Below are positions 17,715 through 26,378 of a stretch of 64,000 nucleotides of DNA, piece after piece. The stretch covers positions 29,016 to 93,015 of the forward strand of contig DASUYB010000107.1 of assembly GCA_036377595.1 (NCBI GenBank), in the 5' to 3' direction. The number at the start of each line of letters is the position of its first letter. Positions within the stretch are counted from its first letter, which is position 1. The position numbers and the translations under genes were made by a program. Under the pieces are notes generated by a model. The model was not told where the DNA came from. It was given only the letters and a program-made list of their open reading frames with translations, and did not search any database. The DNA is from Longimicrobium sp. (GTDB lineage: Bacteria; Gemmatimonadota; Gemmatimonadetes; Longimicrobiales; Longimicrobiaceae).

Positions 17715-17833
17715 AGTGCGAGAGTGCGGAAGTGCGGAAGTGCGGAAGTGCGAAACCGCATCGGCGTCACGGCCGGTGCGGTTTCGCGCTTTCGCACCCC
17801 CGCACTCTCGCACTCTCGCACTCTCGCACTCCC
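17715..17833. repeat. Octamer-word hairpin
   Basis: Five direct octamers (AGTGCGAG, AGTGCGGA three times, AGTGCGAA) at 17715-17754 are followed by a core with ACCGCAT..GGTGCGGT, then by inverted octamers CGCACTCT repeated at about 17800-17831. The whole can fold into one long hairpin just after the LysM gene stop. No T-tract follows. Confidence 0.75.
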
Positions 17834-17958
17834 TCCGCACCCGCCCGGCAACGGACCGCGCGAGACCTCGCGGGGTACGCGGGAGTCGAACGCCCGTTCG
17901 GCTCGAAGCGGCATTCTCGCCCTTCCGTAACGCCGCGCCGCGACGCATTTTCCACGCG

Positions 17959-18777
17959 ATGACCACCGCCACGCTGCACCTGCTCTCCCTGGCACTGTAC
18001 GCGCTCTCGGCCGCCCTCCTGGGCGTGTCGATGGCGCGCAGCGACCGGCGCCTTCCCGGCATCGCCACGGCGGTGCTGGGCGCGGCGCTGGTGGTGCACG
18101 TGGCCGAGTTCGCCGTCTACCACGGCGAGTTCCACGAGCTGCCGCTGGTCGGGCTGGGCCCCTCGCTCTCCGTTTTCGCCCTGCTGATCGCCGCCGGGTC
18201 GCTGGGGCTGGCGACGTTCGGGCGCACCGGGCCCGTCGGCCTCGTGCTGGTCCCCGTCGCCGCCGCGGTGGCCGCCATCGCGGAGATCGCGGGGGTGCAG
18301 CCGTCGCGGCAGGTGATGGACTTCCAGGGGCCGTGGTTCGTCTTCCACGTGGTCCTCGCCTTCCTGGGCTACGCGGGGCTGACCGTCGCGTTCGCCGCGG
18401 GGCTGATGTACCTGATCCAGTTCCGCGAGCTCAAGAGCAAGCGCTTCGGCGCCATCTTCCGCTTCTTCCCCCCGCTCGACACGCTCGACCGCATCGGCCG
18501 CGGCGCGCTGATCGCGGGGATGGGGTTCCTCACCGTCTCTCTCCTGGTCGGCTGGGCGTGGACGGAGCGCTTCGGCCACCCGATGTCGCCCGGCAATCCC
18601 AAGGTGGTGTGGGGGATCCTGACCTGGCTCGTCTTCGCCGTCGCCCTCGCGGTGCGCGCGGGCGGGGGACGGCCGGCGCGGCGCGCGGCGCTGGCCAGCG
18701 TGTTCGGCTTCGCGGTGGTGATCGTCGGCTACGTCGTCCTGCGCGTGGCGGAGAGCCGCGGGGGAGCGTTCCTGTGA
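17959..18777 (+). CDS. CcsA/HemX-like cytochrome c assembly membrane protein
   Basis: A 272-residue membrane protein with eight hydrophobic segments of the CcsA/CcmC/HemX family. It shows the loop QGPWFVFHVVLAFLGYAGL and HVAEFAVYHGEFHELP with conserved histidines for haem contact. WAWTERFGHPMSPGNPKVVWGILTW contains the WG-type motif near the C-terminus. Position ahead of Met8-like and hemA genes parallels HemX in the Bacillus hemAX region, so a role in controlling glutamyl-tRNA reductase or in haem export is likely. A true cytochrome c synthase subunit (CcsA) is the alternative. Confidence 0.85.
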   Translation: MTTATLHLLSLALYALSAALLGVSMARSDRRLPGIATAVLGAALVVHVAEFAVYHGEFHELPLVGLGPSLSVFALLIAAGSLGLATFGRTGPVGLVLVPVAAAVAAIAEIAGVQPSRQVMDFQGPWFVFHVVLAFLGYAGLTVAFAAGLMYLIQFRELKSKRFGAIFRFFPPLDTLDRIGRGALIAGMGFLTVSLLVGWAWTERFGHPMSPGNPKVVWGILTWLVFAVALAVRAGGGRPARRAALASVFGFAVVIVGYVVLRVAESRGGAFL

Positions 18778-19412
18778 GCGCGCGCTACCCGGTGATGCTC
18801 GACGTCTCGCGCCTCGCCGTCCTCGTGGTCGGCGGCGGCGAGGTGGCGCTGCGCAAGGTGCGGGGACTGGTCGACGCCGGCGCGCGGCCGGACGTGGTGG
18901 CCCCGCAGCTTCACCCCGAGCTGCGCGGGCTGGTCGAGCAGCACGGGCTGCGGTGGGACCAGCGCACGTTCGCGAAGGGGGACACGGACGGCTACGCGCT
19001 CGTCTTCGCCGCGACGAACAGCGCGGATGTGAACGCGAGGGTGGGGCGCGAGGCTGCGGAAGAAGGCGCCCTCTTCAACCTCGCCGACGATCCGGCGCAC
19101 TCCATCGTCCACGTCCCCTCCAGCATCGCCCACGACGAGGTGCTGGTGGCGTTCTCCACCGGCGGCGCGAGTCCGCTTCTCGCGCGGCGGCTGAGGGAGA
19201 GGCTGGAATCCGTCGTCACCCCCGGCCTCGGTCGCGCGGCGCGGCGTCTCGCCGAATTGCGCGGGGAGGTGCGGAAGCGCTGGCCGGCCGACGAGGCGCG
19301 GCGGCGCGCGGCCTGGTTCGACCTGATCACCCCCGACTTCGTGGACGCGGCCATCGCCGGCCGCGACGACGACGTGGAGCACCGCATCGCCCGATGCCTG
19401 TCGCAGTCGTAG
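18774..19412 (+). CDS. Met8/CysG-N type precorrin-2 dehydrogenase / ferrochelatase
   Basis: A 212-residue NAD-binding protein of the sirohaem synthase N-terminal type. It oxidises precorrin-2 to sirohydrochlorin and may insert iron. The Rossmann motif is VVGGGEVALRK; VFAATNSADVNARVG and VHVPSSIAHDEVLVAFSTGGASPLLARRLRERLE match the central and C-terminal parts. GTG 18774 overlaps the upstream TGA (GTGA). The 3' end overlaps hemA by 19 nt. The CysG methyltransferase domain is absent and would have to be encoded elsewhere. Confidence 0.9.
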   Translation: MSARYPVMLDVSRLAVLVVGGGEVALRKVRGLVDAGARPDVVAPQLHPELRGLVEQHGLRWDQRTFAKGDTDGYALVFAATNSADVNARVGREAAEEGALFNLADDPAHSIVHVPSSIAHDEVLVAFSTGGASPLLARRLRERLESVVTPGLGRAARRLAELRGEVRKRWPADEARRRAAWFDLITPDFVDAAIAGRDDDVEHRIARCLSQS

Positions 19413-20698
19413 GCGCCAGCCACCGCACGGCTCCCATCGAGCTGCGGGAACGGCTCGCCTTCGGGCGCGCCGAGATCCCGCCGGCCCTGGGCGCGCTCGC
19501 CCGCGAGGCCGGGGTCGAGGCGGTGCTGCTTACGACCTGCAACCGCACGGAGTTCTATCTCGCGTCGGTGGAAGGGGATGACGGCGTCGCCCGGGCGCAG
19601 GAGGCGCTCGCCGCGCGGATCGGCGTGCGCGCGGAGGACGCGGCGCGCTGGCTTTACGTGCACCGCGACCGCGAGGCCGCGCAGCACCTCTTCCGCGTGG
19701 CCTCGGGGCTCGATTCGATGATCCTGGGCGAGCCGCAGATCCAGGGGCAGGTGAAGGAGGCGTACGCCGCCGCGCGCGAGGTGGCCGGCGACCGCGGACC
19801 GGTCGTGGGCCCCGCGCTCAACCGCATGTTCCAGACGGCGTTCAGCATCGGCGGGCGGGTGCGCAGCGAGACGGGGCTGGGGATCGGCGCCGCGTCCGTC
19901 TCCAGCGCCGCGGTGGAGCTGGCGAAGAAGATCTTCGGTTCGCTGAAGGGCCGCCGCGCGCTGGTCCTGGGCGCGGGGGAGATGAGCGAGGTCACGCTCG
20001 AATGCCTCGCCGCGGAGGGCGTGCGCACCGCCGTCGTGGCCAACCGCACGTACGAGCGCGCCTGCGAGCTGGCGGAGAAGTGGGGCGGCGCCGCCATCCA
20101 CTGGGACGAGTTCGCGCTGGCGCTGGCGGATGTGGACATCGTCATCGCCAGCACGGCGGCGCCGCGGCCGGTGCTCACGCGTGAGCGCTTCCGCCAGGCG
20201 CTCCCCCGCGGCGCGCGGCGGCCGCTGTGCATCATCGACATCGCCATCCCGCGCGACGTGGAGCCGGCGGTGGCCGACGAGCGCAACGTCTTCCTCTACA
20301 ACATCGACGACCTGCAGCAGATCGTCGACGACTCGCTGGACCGCCGCCGCGCCGAGCTCCCCGAGGCGGAGCGGATCGTCGCGGCCGGGGTGGACGACTT
20401 CTGGGCGTGGTACGCGTCGCTCGCCGTCGTCCCCACCATCCGCGCGCTCCGCGACCACGGCGAGCGGGTGCGGCAGGAGGAGACCGAGCGCGCGCTCCAT
20501 CGCCTCAGCCACCTGTCGGACGAGGACCGGGCGGCGGTGGACGCGCTGACCCGCTCGCTGCTGAACAAGCTGCTGCACGCGCCGACCTCCCGTCTCCGCC
20601 AGGCGGCGGGGAACGGCCGCGGCACCGGCGTGCTGGACACGGTGCGCTACCTCTTCGAGCTCGAAAACGACGAAACCGCCGGCAAGGACGACGAATGA
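19394..20698 (+). CDS. hemA: Glutamyl-tRNA reductase
   Basis: HemA reduces glutamyl-tRNA(Glu) to glutamate-1-semialdehyde, the first committed step of tetrapyrrole synthesis by the C5 route. The 434-residue protein has the catalytic motif TTCNRTE with Cys49, the GLDSMILGEPQIQGQVK loop, the VLGAGEMSE NADPH-binding loop and the C-terminal dimerisation helix (LLNKLLHAPTSRLRQ). ATG 19394 fits the conserved N-terminus VAVVGASHRTAPIELRE. It lies within the 3' end of the Met8-like gene, which indicates translational coupling. hemL, hemB, hemC and hemD are not in the window. Confidence 0.96.
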   Translation: MPVAVVGASHRTAPIELRERLAFGRAEIPPALGALAREAGVEAVLLTTCNRTEFYLASVEGDDGVARAQEALAARIGVRAEDAARWLYVHRDREAAQHLFRVASGLDSMILGEPQIQGQVKEAYAAAREVAGDRGPVVGPALNRMFQTAFSIGGRVRSETGLGIGAASVSSAAVELAKKIFGSLKGRRALVLGAGEMSEVTLECLAAEGVRTAVVANRTYERACELAEKWGGAAIHWDEFALALADVDIVIASTAAPRPVLTRERFRQALPRGARRPLCIIDIAIPRDVEPAVADERNVFLYNIDDLQQIVDDSLDRRRAELPEAERIVAAGVDDFWAWYASLAVVPTIRALRDHGERVRQEETERALHRLSHLSDEDRAAVDALTRSLLNKLLHAPTSRLRQAAGNGRGTGVLDTVRYLFELENDETAGKDDE

Positions 20699-20720
20699 CG
20701 CTTCGCCCCGCCCCCGCCGC

Positions 20721-21431
20721 ATGATCATCCAGTCGGCCGCACAAACCGGAGAGCTGGGCAACGTCTGGCGGATGATCGCCGCCGGAACGCTCTCCACCCA
20801 GCTCATCATGTTCCTCCTGGCCGTCTTCTCCATCGTCTCCTGGGCGGTGATCGTGATGAAGGTGCGCCAGTTCCGCCGCCTCCGCCGCGAGAGCGACCGC
20901 TTCGTGGAGCGGCTGGAGCGGGCAGAGCGGCTGGAAGACGCCTACCATGCCATCATGGCGCTCCCCGAGAGCCCCTTCACCCGCGTGTTCAAGCGAGGGA
21001 TGACCTTCTACGCCGAGCTCCGCCCCGCCGCGCGCACCACGGGCGAGGTGAAGGGCCTCCTCCCCGCGCAGCTCGAGGTCCTCCGCCTCGTCCTGGAGAA
21101 GGAGGAGGGGGACGAGCGGGACGGGCTGACGCGCGGCCTGATCTGGCTGGCCATCTTCGCCACGGTGTCGCCGCTTCTCGGCCTGCTGGGGACGGTGATC
21201 GGGGTGATGAACTCGTTCATCGGCGTCGCGAGCGCGGGATCGAGCAGCATCACCGCCGTGGCGCCGGGGATCGCGGAGGCGCTGGTGGCGACGGCGGGCG
21301 GGCTGGTCGTGGCCATCCCCGCGGCCATCGGGTACAACTACCTGACGGGTCGATTGAACCTCTTCATGGGCGAGTTGGAGGGCTTCTCCAGCGAGTTCAT
21401 CGGGGCGCTGGCGCGCGAGGGGCGCATCTGA
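20721..21431 (+). CDS. tolQ: TolQ/ExbB/MotA proton-channel protein
   Basis: A 236-residue inner-membrane protein that forms the proton channel energising the Tol-Pal system. It has one N-terminal membrane helix ([21 protein letters not shown]) and two more near the C-terminus, with [18 protein letters not shown] and [24 protein letters not shown]. These are the signature of the TolQ/ExbB pore helices. The stop codon overlaps the tolR start (TGATG). The downstream gene order tolR, tolA-like, tolB, pal, cpoB fixes the assignment as TolQ rather than ExbB. Confidence 0.93.
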   Translation: MIIQSAAQTGELGNVWRMIAAGTLSTQLIMFLLAVFSIVSWAVIVMKVRQFRRLRRESDRFVERLERAERLEDAYHAIMALPESPFTRVFKRGMTFYAELRPAARTTGEVKGLLPAQLEVLRLVLEKEEGDERDGLTRGLIWLAIFATVSPLLGLLGTVIGVMNSFIGVASAGSSSITAVAPGIAEALVATAGGLVVAIPAAIGYNYLTGRLNLFMGELEGFSSEFIGALAREGRI

Positions 21432-21850
21432 TGCCGCGGCGGCGCGGGCACGGCGGGCTGGAGATCAGCGCGGAGATCAACGTCACCTCGCTGGTGGACG
21501 TGGTGCTGACGCTGCTGGTGATCTTCATGATCACCGCGCCGATGCTGCAGGGCGGCGTGGAGGTGAGCGTCCCCCGCGCCCGCACCGAGTCCGTCCCCTC
21601 GTCCGAGGGCGTCGTCGTCACCGTCGATCGCCAGGGCGCCGTGTTCATCGGCGATTCGCCCGTGCGCTGGGAGGAGTTCGAGCGCCGCTTCCCCGAGGCG
21701 GTAGCCGTGCGCGGCGCGAAGAGCGTCTACCTCCGCGCCGACCAGGGCGTCCCCTACGGCCGCGTCGTGCAGGTCCTCGGCGCGATGAAGGCGGCGGACG
21801 TAGCGACGGTCGGGCTGATCGCGGAGGAGGAGAGGCCGGGCGGGCGGTAG
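21431..21850 (+). CDS. tolR: TolR/ExbD biopolymer transport protein
   Basis: A 139-residue single-span protein with a short basic cytoplasmic N-terminus, then [19 protein letters not shown]. The Asp of this helix (NVTSLVDVV) is the conserved proton-path residue of TolR/ExbD. A periplasmic C-terminal domain follows ([27 protein letters not shown]), typical of the family. Start ATG 21431 shares one base with the tolQ stop. It works with TolQ to energise TolA and Pal. Confidence 0.93.
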   Translation: MPRRRGHGGLEISAEINVTSLVDVVLTLLVIFMITAPMLQGGVEVSVPRARTESVPSSEGVVVTVDRQGAVFIGDSPVRWEEFERRFPEAVAVRGAKSVYLRADQGVPYGRVVQVLGAMKAADVATVGLIAEEERPGGR

Positions 21851-21854
21851 GGAA

Positions 21855-21914
21855 GTGCTGAGTGCTGAGTGCTGAGTGCTGAGTGCTGAGTGCTGAGTGC
21901 TGAGTGCTGAGTGC
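21855..21914. repeat. Heptamer tandem array (GTGCTGA)8
   Basis: Eight exact copies of GTGCTGA run from 21855 to 21910, followed by GTGC. The array starts 5 bp after the tolR stop codon. It faces a similar array in inverted orientation at 22232-22273, with a nested palindrome element in between. Confidence 0.95.
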
Positions 21915-21935
21915 GCGGACGTCCGCGTAGAGCGG

Positions 21936-21995
21936 GCGAATGAATCGCGGCAACAACAGCACAAAGTCGCTGCGCGACTGCGGACGCGGCATCCG
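21936..21995. repeat. GCGGCAACAACAGC repeat
   Basis: The segment GCGGCAACAACAGCACAAAG followed by TCGCTGCGCGACTGCGGACGC matches 24566-24612 almost exactly and, in reverse orientation, 24737-24780. It contains a short palindrome GTCGCTGCGCGAC. Confidence 0.85.
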
Positions 21996-22004
21996 CGCGA
22001 AAGC

Positions 22005-22205
22005 TGGCATTCCGAGGCGCGCCGCCGCACCGCAACCGCGTCGGCGCCAATGCCGGCGGCGCCCGAGGAATCTGTAGACGGGGCACGAGCGACAGGCGGC
22101 CATTCGCGCGGAGGCCGGCCAAAGATTCCTCGGCCGCCGCGCAGATGATGGTACACGACGCGGCATCGGTCGAGCGGCGGCGCTCGGAATGACAGCAATT
22201 GGGCG
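22005..22205. repeat. Nested palindrome element (ATTCC variant)
   Basis: The element begins GCATTCCGAGGCGC and ends GGCGCTCGGAATGACAGCAATT. Inside, GAGGAATCTGT at about 22065 pairs with AGATTCCTCGG at about 22124. The same four-part order (outer pair, inner pair) is seen at 45151-45400 and 51962-52216, and in a different sequence version at 40411-40604. Confidence 0.75.
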
Positions 22206-22231
22206 CTGAGCAGATCCCAAGCACAGTAGCC

Positions 22232-22273
22232 ACTTAGGACTTAGGACTTAGGACCCAGGACTTAGGACTCCCT
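22232..22273. repeat. Heptamer tandem array (ACTTAGG)
   Basis: Six 7-nt units (ACTTAGG three times, ACCCAGG, ACTTAGG, ACTCCCT) lie immediately before the tolA-like start codon at 22276. They are loosely complementary to the GTGCTGA array after tolR. This leaves no room for an ordinary ribosome site at 22276. Confidence 0.85.
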
Positions 22274-22275
22274 AG

Positions 22276-23178
22276 ATGGATCTTGGCGGGCGCGGCGGAC
22301 GAGCGAGGAATGAGCGGCGCGGCAGGATGTGGCGCGCCGCCGCGGGCTCCGTCGTCGTGCACGCCGTGGTCATCGCCGCGCTGCTGATCGCCGAGGCGGG
22401 GTTCGGGCACGCGCCGCCGCGCGACCGCCGGATGCGCGTGTACGCCGTCAACATCGTCTCGCCCCCGCCCACCGTGCGCGGCGCGCCCCCGGCCGAATCT
22501 CCCGCGCCCAACCTCGGCGGAAACCAGGCGCCGCGGCCGGCTCCCCCCGCCCCGCCTCCGCCGCCCGCGCCAGCGCCCGCACCCACGCCTCCGAAGCCGG
22601 CGCCCGCGCCGCCGAAGGAACCCTCGCACCCTCCCGCGCCTACAACGCCCACGCGCCCGCAGCCGCGTCCCGCGCCCCCGGCGGCGCCACCCGCGAAGCC
22701 GCCGGCGACGAACCGCGCCACGCCGCCGAAGCCGGACGCGGGGAACACAACCCCGCGGCAGCCTTCCGCATCCAACGGTCCGGGGAGCGGGCCGCGCAGC
22801 ACGGGGACGGGCACGCGCGGCCAGCCGACCGGCCGCGATCCCGATCCCAATTCCGCCGGGGGCGAGGGGCTGAACGTGAGCCAGCGCGGCGTGGAGTGCC
22901 CGTCCGCGGGCTACTGCGAGAACATCGTCCGCCAGGTGCGGCGCTACTTCCGCCGCCCCGAGGGCTCCACCGGCAGCGCCGAGGCGTGCTTCACCGTGCT
23001 CCCCGACGGCAGCGTGGACGACATCGACGTGCGGCGCGTGCGCGGCGGCTTCACCTTCCGGCTGGCGGTGCAGGAAGCGGTGGAGCAGGCCGGGCTGCAC
23101 AAGGCCTTCGGCGCGCTGCCACGCGCGTTCGGGGCGCCCGAGCTTCCCGTCTGCGTGGACATCACCCCCCAACTGTGA
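22276..23178 (+). CDS. TolA/TonB-like energy-transducing protein
   Basis: A 300-residue protein with a short basic N-terminus, one membrane helix (SVVVHAVVIAALLIAEAG), a long Pro/Ala-rich periplasmic spacer (about residues 75-190) and a C-terminal domain of TonB/TolA type (YCENIVRQVRRYFRRPEG, CFTVLPDGSVDDIDVRRVRGG). It would link TolQR to TolB-Pal at the outer membrane. ATG 22276 abuts a heptamer repeat array and lacks a ribosome site. ATG 22327 (MWRAAAG) is a realistic alternative start. Its stop overlaps the tolB GTG. Confidence 0.88.
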   Translation: MDLGGRGGRARNERRGRMWRAAAGSVVVHAVVIAALLIAEAGFGHAPPRDRRMRVYAVNIVSPPPTVRGAPPAESPAPNLGGNQAPRPAPPAPPPPPAPAPAPTPPKPAPAPPKEPSHPPAPTTPTRPQPRPAPPAAPPAKPPATNRATPPKPDAGNTTPRQPSASNGPGSGPRSTGTGTRGQPTGRDPDPNSAGGEGLNVSQRGVECPSAGYCENIVRQVRRYFRRPEGSTGSAEACFTVLPDGSVDDIDVRRVRGGFTFRLAVQEAVEQAGLHKAFGALPRAFGAPELPVCVDITPQL

Positions 23179-24524
23179 CCATCGGCCGCGTGCGTTCCAT
23201 CTCCCGAATCGTCCCGCTCTCCCTGGCGCTGGCCGCGCTCGCGCCCGCCGCCGCCCTCGCCCAGAACGACACCACGCCCGGCGTGCGGCTGCGGATGACG
23301 TACGAGACCGGCACCGCGCCGGGCTTCCTCGTCCTCCCCTTCGCCGGCGAGGACGCGGCCGCGGCGCGGCAGATCCTCCGCAACGACCTGGAGTTGAGCG
23401 ATCGCTTCGAGATGAAGGACCCGCCCGCCGGCACCCCGGTCGCCGACCGCCCCGACGTCGCCACCTGGCGCGACCGCGGCGCCGACTGGCTGCTGAACGG
23501 CACGGTGACGGACAACGGCGCAGGCGCGACGCTGCGGCTTACCCTCTACGACGCCGTCTACGGCGAGGTGAAGGGGACGGGAAGCTTCGGCCTCCCCGCC
23601 CGTGGCTCGCGCGGATTCCGCATGGCCGTGCACGCCGCCAGCGACGCGGTGGTGAGATGGGCGACGGGGCAGCCAGGCTTCGCCGCGACGCGGATCGCGT
23701 TCGTGACGCAGGGACGCGGCTCGAAGGAGATCTACCTGGTCGACAGCGACGGTGAGGGGGTGACGCGGGTGACGAGCGACGGCTCGATCGCGCTCTCGCC
23801 CGCGTGGTCGCCGGACGGGCGGCGGCTGGCGTACACCAGCTTCAAGCGCGGCGGCCCGCACCTGTTCGAGCGCGACCTGGGGACGGGGGGCGAGCGCACC
23901 GTCTCCGCCCGCGACGGCATCAACATCACCCCCGCGTACGCGCCGGACGGGCGGACCATCGCCTTCGGGATGACGGAGGGCGGGAACACGGAGATCGCGC
24001 TGGCGGGGCCGGGGGGGACGCGCACGCTGACGCAGTCGCGGCGCTTCGAGAACCTGTCGCCCTCCTTCTCGCCCGACGGCGGGCGGATCGCGTTCGTGAG
24101 CGACCGGCTGGGCGAGCCCGCGGTGTACGTGATGAGCGCCGGCGGCGGCGAGCCGCGCATCGTCTCCGACTACACCTACGGCCGCAGCGGCTACTCCACC
24201 TCGCCCGACTGGTCGCCCGCGGGAGACTGGATCGCGTTCTCGTCGCGCGTGAACGGCGTGCCGCAGATCGTGATGGTGGGCGCGGACGGGCGCGGCGCGC
24301 GGCTGCTGACCGACCGCGGCCGCAACGAGGACCCCAGCTGGGCGCCGGACGGGCGGCACCTGGTCTTTGCCAGCCCCAACCGCGACGGCGGCGGCCTGTT
24401 CGTGCTCGACACCGTCACCGGCAAGGTGCGCACGCTGGTCGGCGGGCGCGGCTTCGGGCTGCCGGCATGGTCGCCGGCGCTGGCGCGCGGCGGCGGCGCG
24501 CAGGCGGCGGGGGCGGGGAGATAG
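23175..24524 (+). CDS. tolB: Tol-Pal system beta-propeller protein TolB
   Basis: A 449-residue periplasmic protein with a signal peptide ending AALAQN, an N-terminal domain with FLVLPFAGEDAAAARQILRNDLELSDRFEM, and a C-terminal propeller built of repeats such as SPAWSPDGRRLAYTS, TPAYAPDGRTIAFGM, SPSFSPDGGRIAFVS, SPDWSPAGDWIAFSS and DPSWAPDGRHLVFAS. TolB binds Pal and TolA in the periplasm. GTG 23175 overlaps the preceding TGA (GTGA); a second GTG at 23190 is possible. Confidence 0.94.
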   Translation: MTIGRVRSISRIVPLSLALAALAPAAALAQNDTTPGVRLRMTYETGTAPGFLVLPFAGEDAAAARQILRNDLELSDRFEMKDPPAGTPVADRPDVATWRDRGADWLLNGTVTDNGAGATLRLTLYDAVYGEVKGTGSFGLPARGSRGFRMAVHAASDAVVRWATGQPGFAATRIAFVTQGRGSKEIYLVDSDGEGVTRVTSDGSIALSPAWSPDGRRLAYTSFKRGGPHLFERDLGTGGERTVSARDGINITPAYAPDGRTIAFGMTEGGNTEIALAGPGGTRTLTQSRRFENLSPSFSPDGGRIAFVSDRLGEPAVYVMSAGGGEPRIVSDYTYGRSGYSTSPDWSPAGDWIAFSSRVNGVPQIVMVGADGRGARLLTDRGRNEDPSWAPDGRHLVFASPNRDGGGLFVLDTVTGKVRTLVGGRGFGLPAWSPALARGGGAQAAGAGR

Positions 24525-24550
24525 CCGCTCTGCGGGACCGGCATCTGTAC

Positions 24551-24790
24551 CCGGGCGAATGAATTCACGGCAACAACAGCACAAAGTCGCTGCGCGACTG
24601 CGGACGCGGCACCCGAGCGAGCGGGTGAGATGAGCGCGGCCGCAGCCATCGATGGTGAGGGGTGGAGATGATTTCTCCACTCTCGAGAAGATCATCGAGG
24701 CGGGCAGGGTGATGAGGGAGCGGCAGAATGCCTCTCCAGCAGTCCCGCAGGGACTTTGTGCCCTTGTTGCCGCGAATTCATTCGCCCGGG
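24551..24790. repeat. Inverted repeat pair between tolB and pal
   Basis: CGGGCGAATGAATTCACGGC continuing as AACAACAGCACAAAGTCGC (24551-24597) is matched by the reverse complement (GACTTTGTGC then CCTTGTTGCCGCGAATTC, ATTCGCCCGGG) at about 24750-24790. The arms bracket roughly 140 bp of unique sequence. The right arm ends 32 bp before pal. Confidence 0.85.
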
Positions 24791-24821
24791 ATCGTCACAA
24801 CCAACGGAGGGGAGACACACG

Positions 24822-25433
24822 ATGAAGCTTCGCCACGCAGCCCCACTGCTGCTGGTTCCGCTGGCGCTGGCCGGCTGCCGGAAGAAGCCGCAGAACAACC
24901 CCGAGCCGTACACCAGCACCACCGTGGTGAACGACGGCGCCGACCGGGAGCGGGCGCGCGCCGACTCCATCGCCCGCGCCAACGAGGTGGCGCTGCAGGC
25001 GGAGCGCGACCGGCTGGAGCGCGAGCGCCGCGCCCGCGAGGCCGCCGTCTCCACCGCGCGCGACGCGCTGACCGAGATCGTGTTCTTCGAGTACGACAGC
25101 GACGAGATCACCTCCGAGGCCGAGCGGCGGCTGGAGATGAAGGCCTCGGTGCTCCGCGCCAACCCCGGCGTGCGCCTGCGCGTGGAGGGGCACTGCGACC
25201 AGCGCGGCAGCACCGAGTACAACCTGGCGCTCGGCCAGCGCCGCGCCGAGGCGGTACGCGCCTACCTGCAGAACCTGGGGATCGACGGATCGCGGCTCTC
25301 CACCATCAGCTACGGCAAGGAGCGGCCGCTGGAGGAGGGCGAGGGCGAGGAGGCCTGGGCCCGCAACCGCCGCGCGGAGTTCACCGTGGCCGGCGGCGAG
25401 ATCACCACCGTGCCCGCGGAGCTGCGCCGATGA
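24822..25433 (+). CDS. pal: Peptidoglycan-associated lipoprotein Pal
   Basis: A 203-residue outer-membrane lipoprotein. The signal peptide ends LALAGC, giving a lipid-modified Cys19. A charged helical linker (residues about 45-85) leads to an OmpA-type domain with FFEYDSDEITSEAERRLEMKA, VEGHCDQRGSTEYNLALGQRRA and SYGKERP, which binds meso-diaminopimelate in peptidoglycan. ATG 24822 has a good GGAGGGGAG ribosome site. The stop overlaps the cpoB start by 4 nt. Confidence 0.96.
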   Translation: MKLRHAAPLLLVPLALAGCRKKPQNNPEPYTSTTVVNDGADRERARADSIARANEVALQAERDRLERERRAREAAVSTARDALTEIVFFEYDSDEITSEAERRLEMKASVLRANPGVRLRVEGHCDQRGSTEYNLALGQRRAEAVRAYLQNLGIDGSRLSTISYGKERPLEEGEGEEAWARNRRAEFTVAGGEITTVPAELRR

Positions 25434-26368
25434 AGCACACCCGCACCGCCGTGGCCGCCGCGCTCCTGCCCCTGCTGGCCGGATGCCTGGCCACCAAGCA
25501 GGACCTGGAGACGCTGCGCACACAGATGGACAGCGACCGGATCGAGCAGCAGCGGCAGATCCAGGCGCTGATCGCGCGCACCGAGGCCATGCTCGACTCG
25601 CTGAGCACGCAGAACGCGCGGATGCGCGCCGACGTGGCCAACCGCCTGCTGCAGATCGACCGGCAGCTGGTGCAGATCCAGTCGCTCAGCGGCCAGAGCC
25701 AGCAGCAGATCCGCGACCTGCAGCGCCAGATCGAGCAGCGCGCCGAGGAGGCCCGCGCCGCCCAGGCCGCTGCCGAAGCCGCCGAGCCCGCGCCGGCCGA
25801 CGACGCGCCCACCGACCGCACCGCCGCGAACGACCGCCCCGCGACGGACCGTCCCGCCACGACCGATCGTCCGGCGACGACGGACCGCGGCACCTCCACG
25901 CGCCCCGCGACCGATCGCCCCGCGGCGGCGGCGGATCGGCCGACGACGTCGGGGAGCACGACGCGGCCGCGGCCCACGCGCGACGACGCGCCGCCGACGG
26001 CGGACGACGCGTACCAGGCGGCGATGGGCGCGTACCAGCGCGGCTCGCTGACCACCGCGCGCTCGGGCTTCCAGGAGTTCCTCCGCATCGCGCCGAACGA
26101 CCGGCGCGCGGCCGAGGCGCAGTTCTACATCGGCGAGACGTACACGCGCGACCCCGACGCCGCCATCGCCGCGTACCAGCGCGTGGTGGACCGCTACCCG
26201 ACGTCCGCCCGCGCCCCGGCCGCGCTCCTGCGCATCGCGCGGCTGGAGATCGCGCGCGGCGACCGGACCCAGGCGCGCAGCCATCTCAACCAGATCCTGC
26301 GCAGCTATCCCCGCAGCGACGAGGCGGAGGAGGCGAGGACGCAGTTGGACCGGCTGGGGACGAGGTAG
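25430..26368 (+). CDS. CpoB/YbgF-like Tol-Pal coordinator lipoprotein
   Basis: A 312-residue protein with a lipobox (LPLLAGC), a coiled coil (about residues 25-110, QIRDLQRQIEQRAEEARAAQ), a repetitive linker of TDRPAT-type units (about residues 125-180) and C-terminal TPR repeats (YQAAMGAYQRGSLTTARSGFQEFL, RAAEAQFYIGETY, DAAIAAYQRVVDRYP). This is the architecture of CpoB/YbgF, which couples the Tol system to cell-wall synthesis at division. Unlike E. coli CpoB it appears to be a lipoprotein. The RPATTDRPATTDR linker is low complexity and may vary between strains. Confidence 0.9.
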   Translation: MKHTRTAVAAALLPLLAGCLATKQDLETLRTQMDSDRIEQQRQIQALIARTEAMLDSLSTQNARMRADVANRLLQIDRQLVQIQSLSGQSQQQIRDLQRQIEQRAEEARAAQAAAEAAEPAPADDAPTDRTAANDRPATDRPATTDRPATTDRGTSTRPATDRPAAAADRPTTSGSTTRPRPTRDDAPPTADDAYQAAMGAYQRGSLTTARSGFQEFLRIAPNDRRAAEAQFYIGETYTRDPDAAIAAYQRVVDRYPTSARAPAALLRIARLEIARGDRTQARSHLNQILRSYPRSDEAEEARTQLDRLGTR

Positions 26369-26378
26369 GGAAAAGAAA

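Noticed and set aside
21855..22273. CRISPR array
   Set aside because: The repeats are 7-nt words without spacers, and no cas genes are present.
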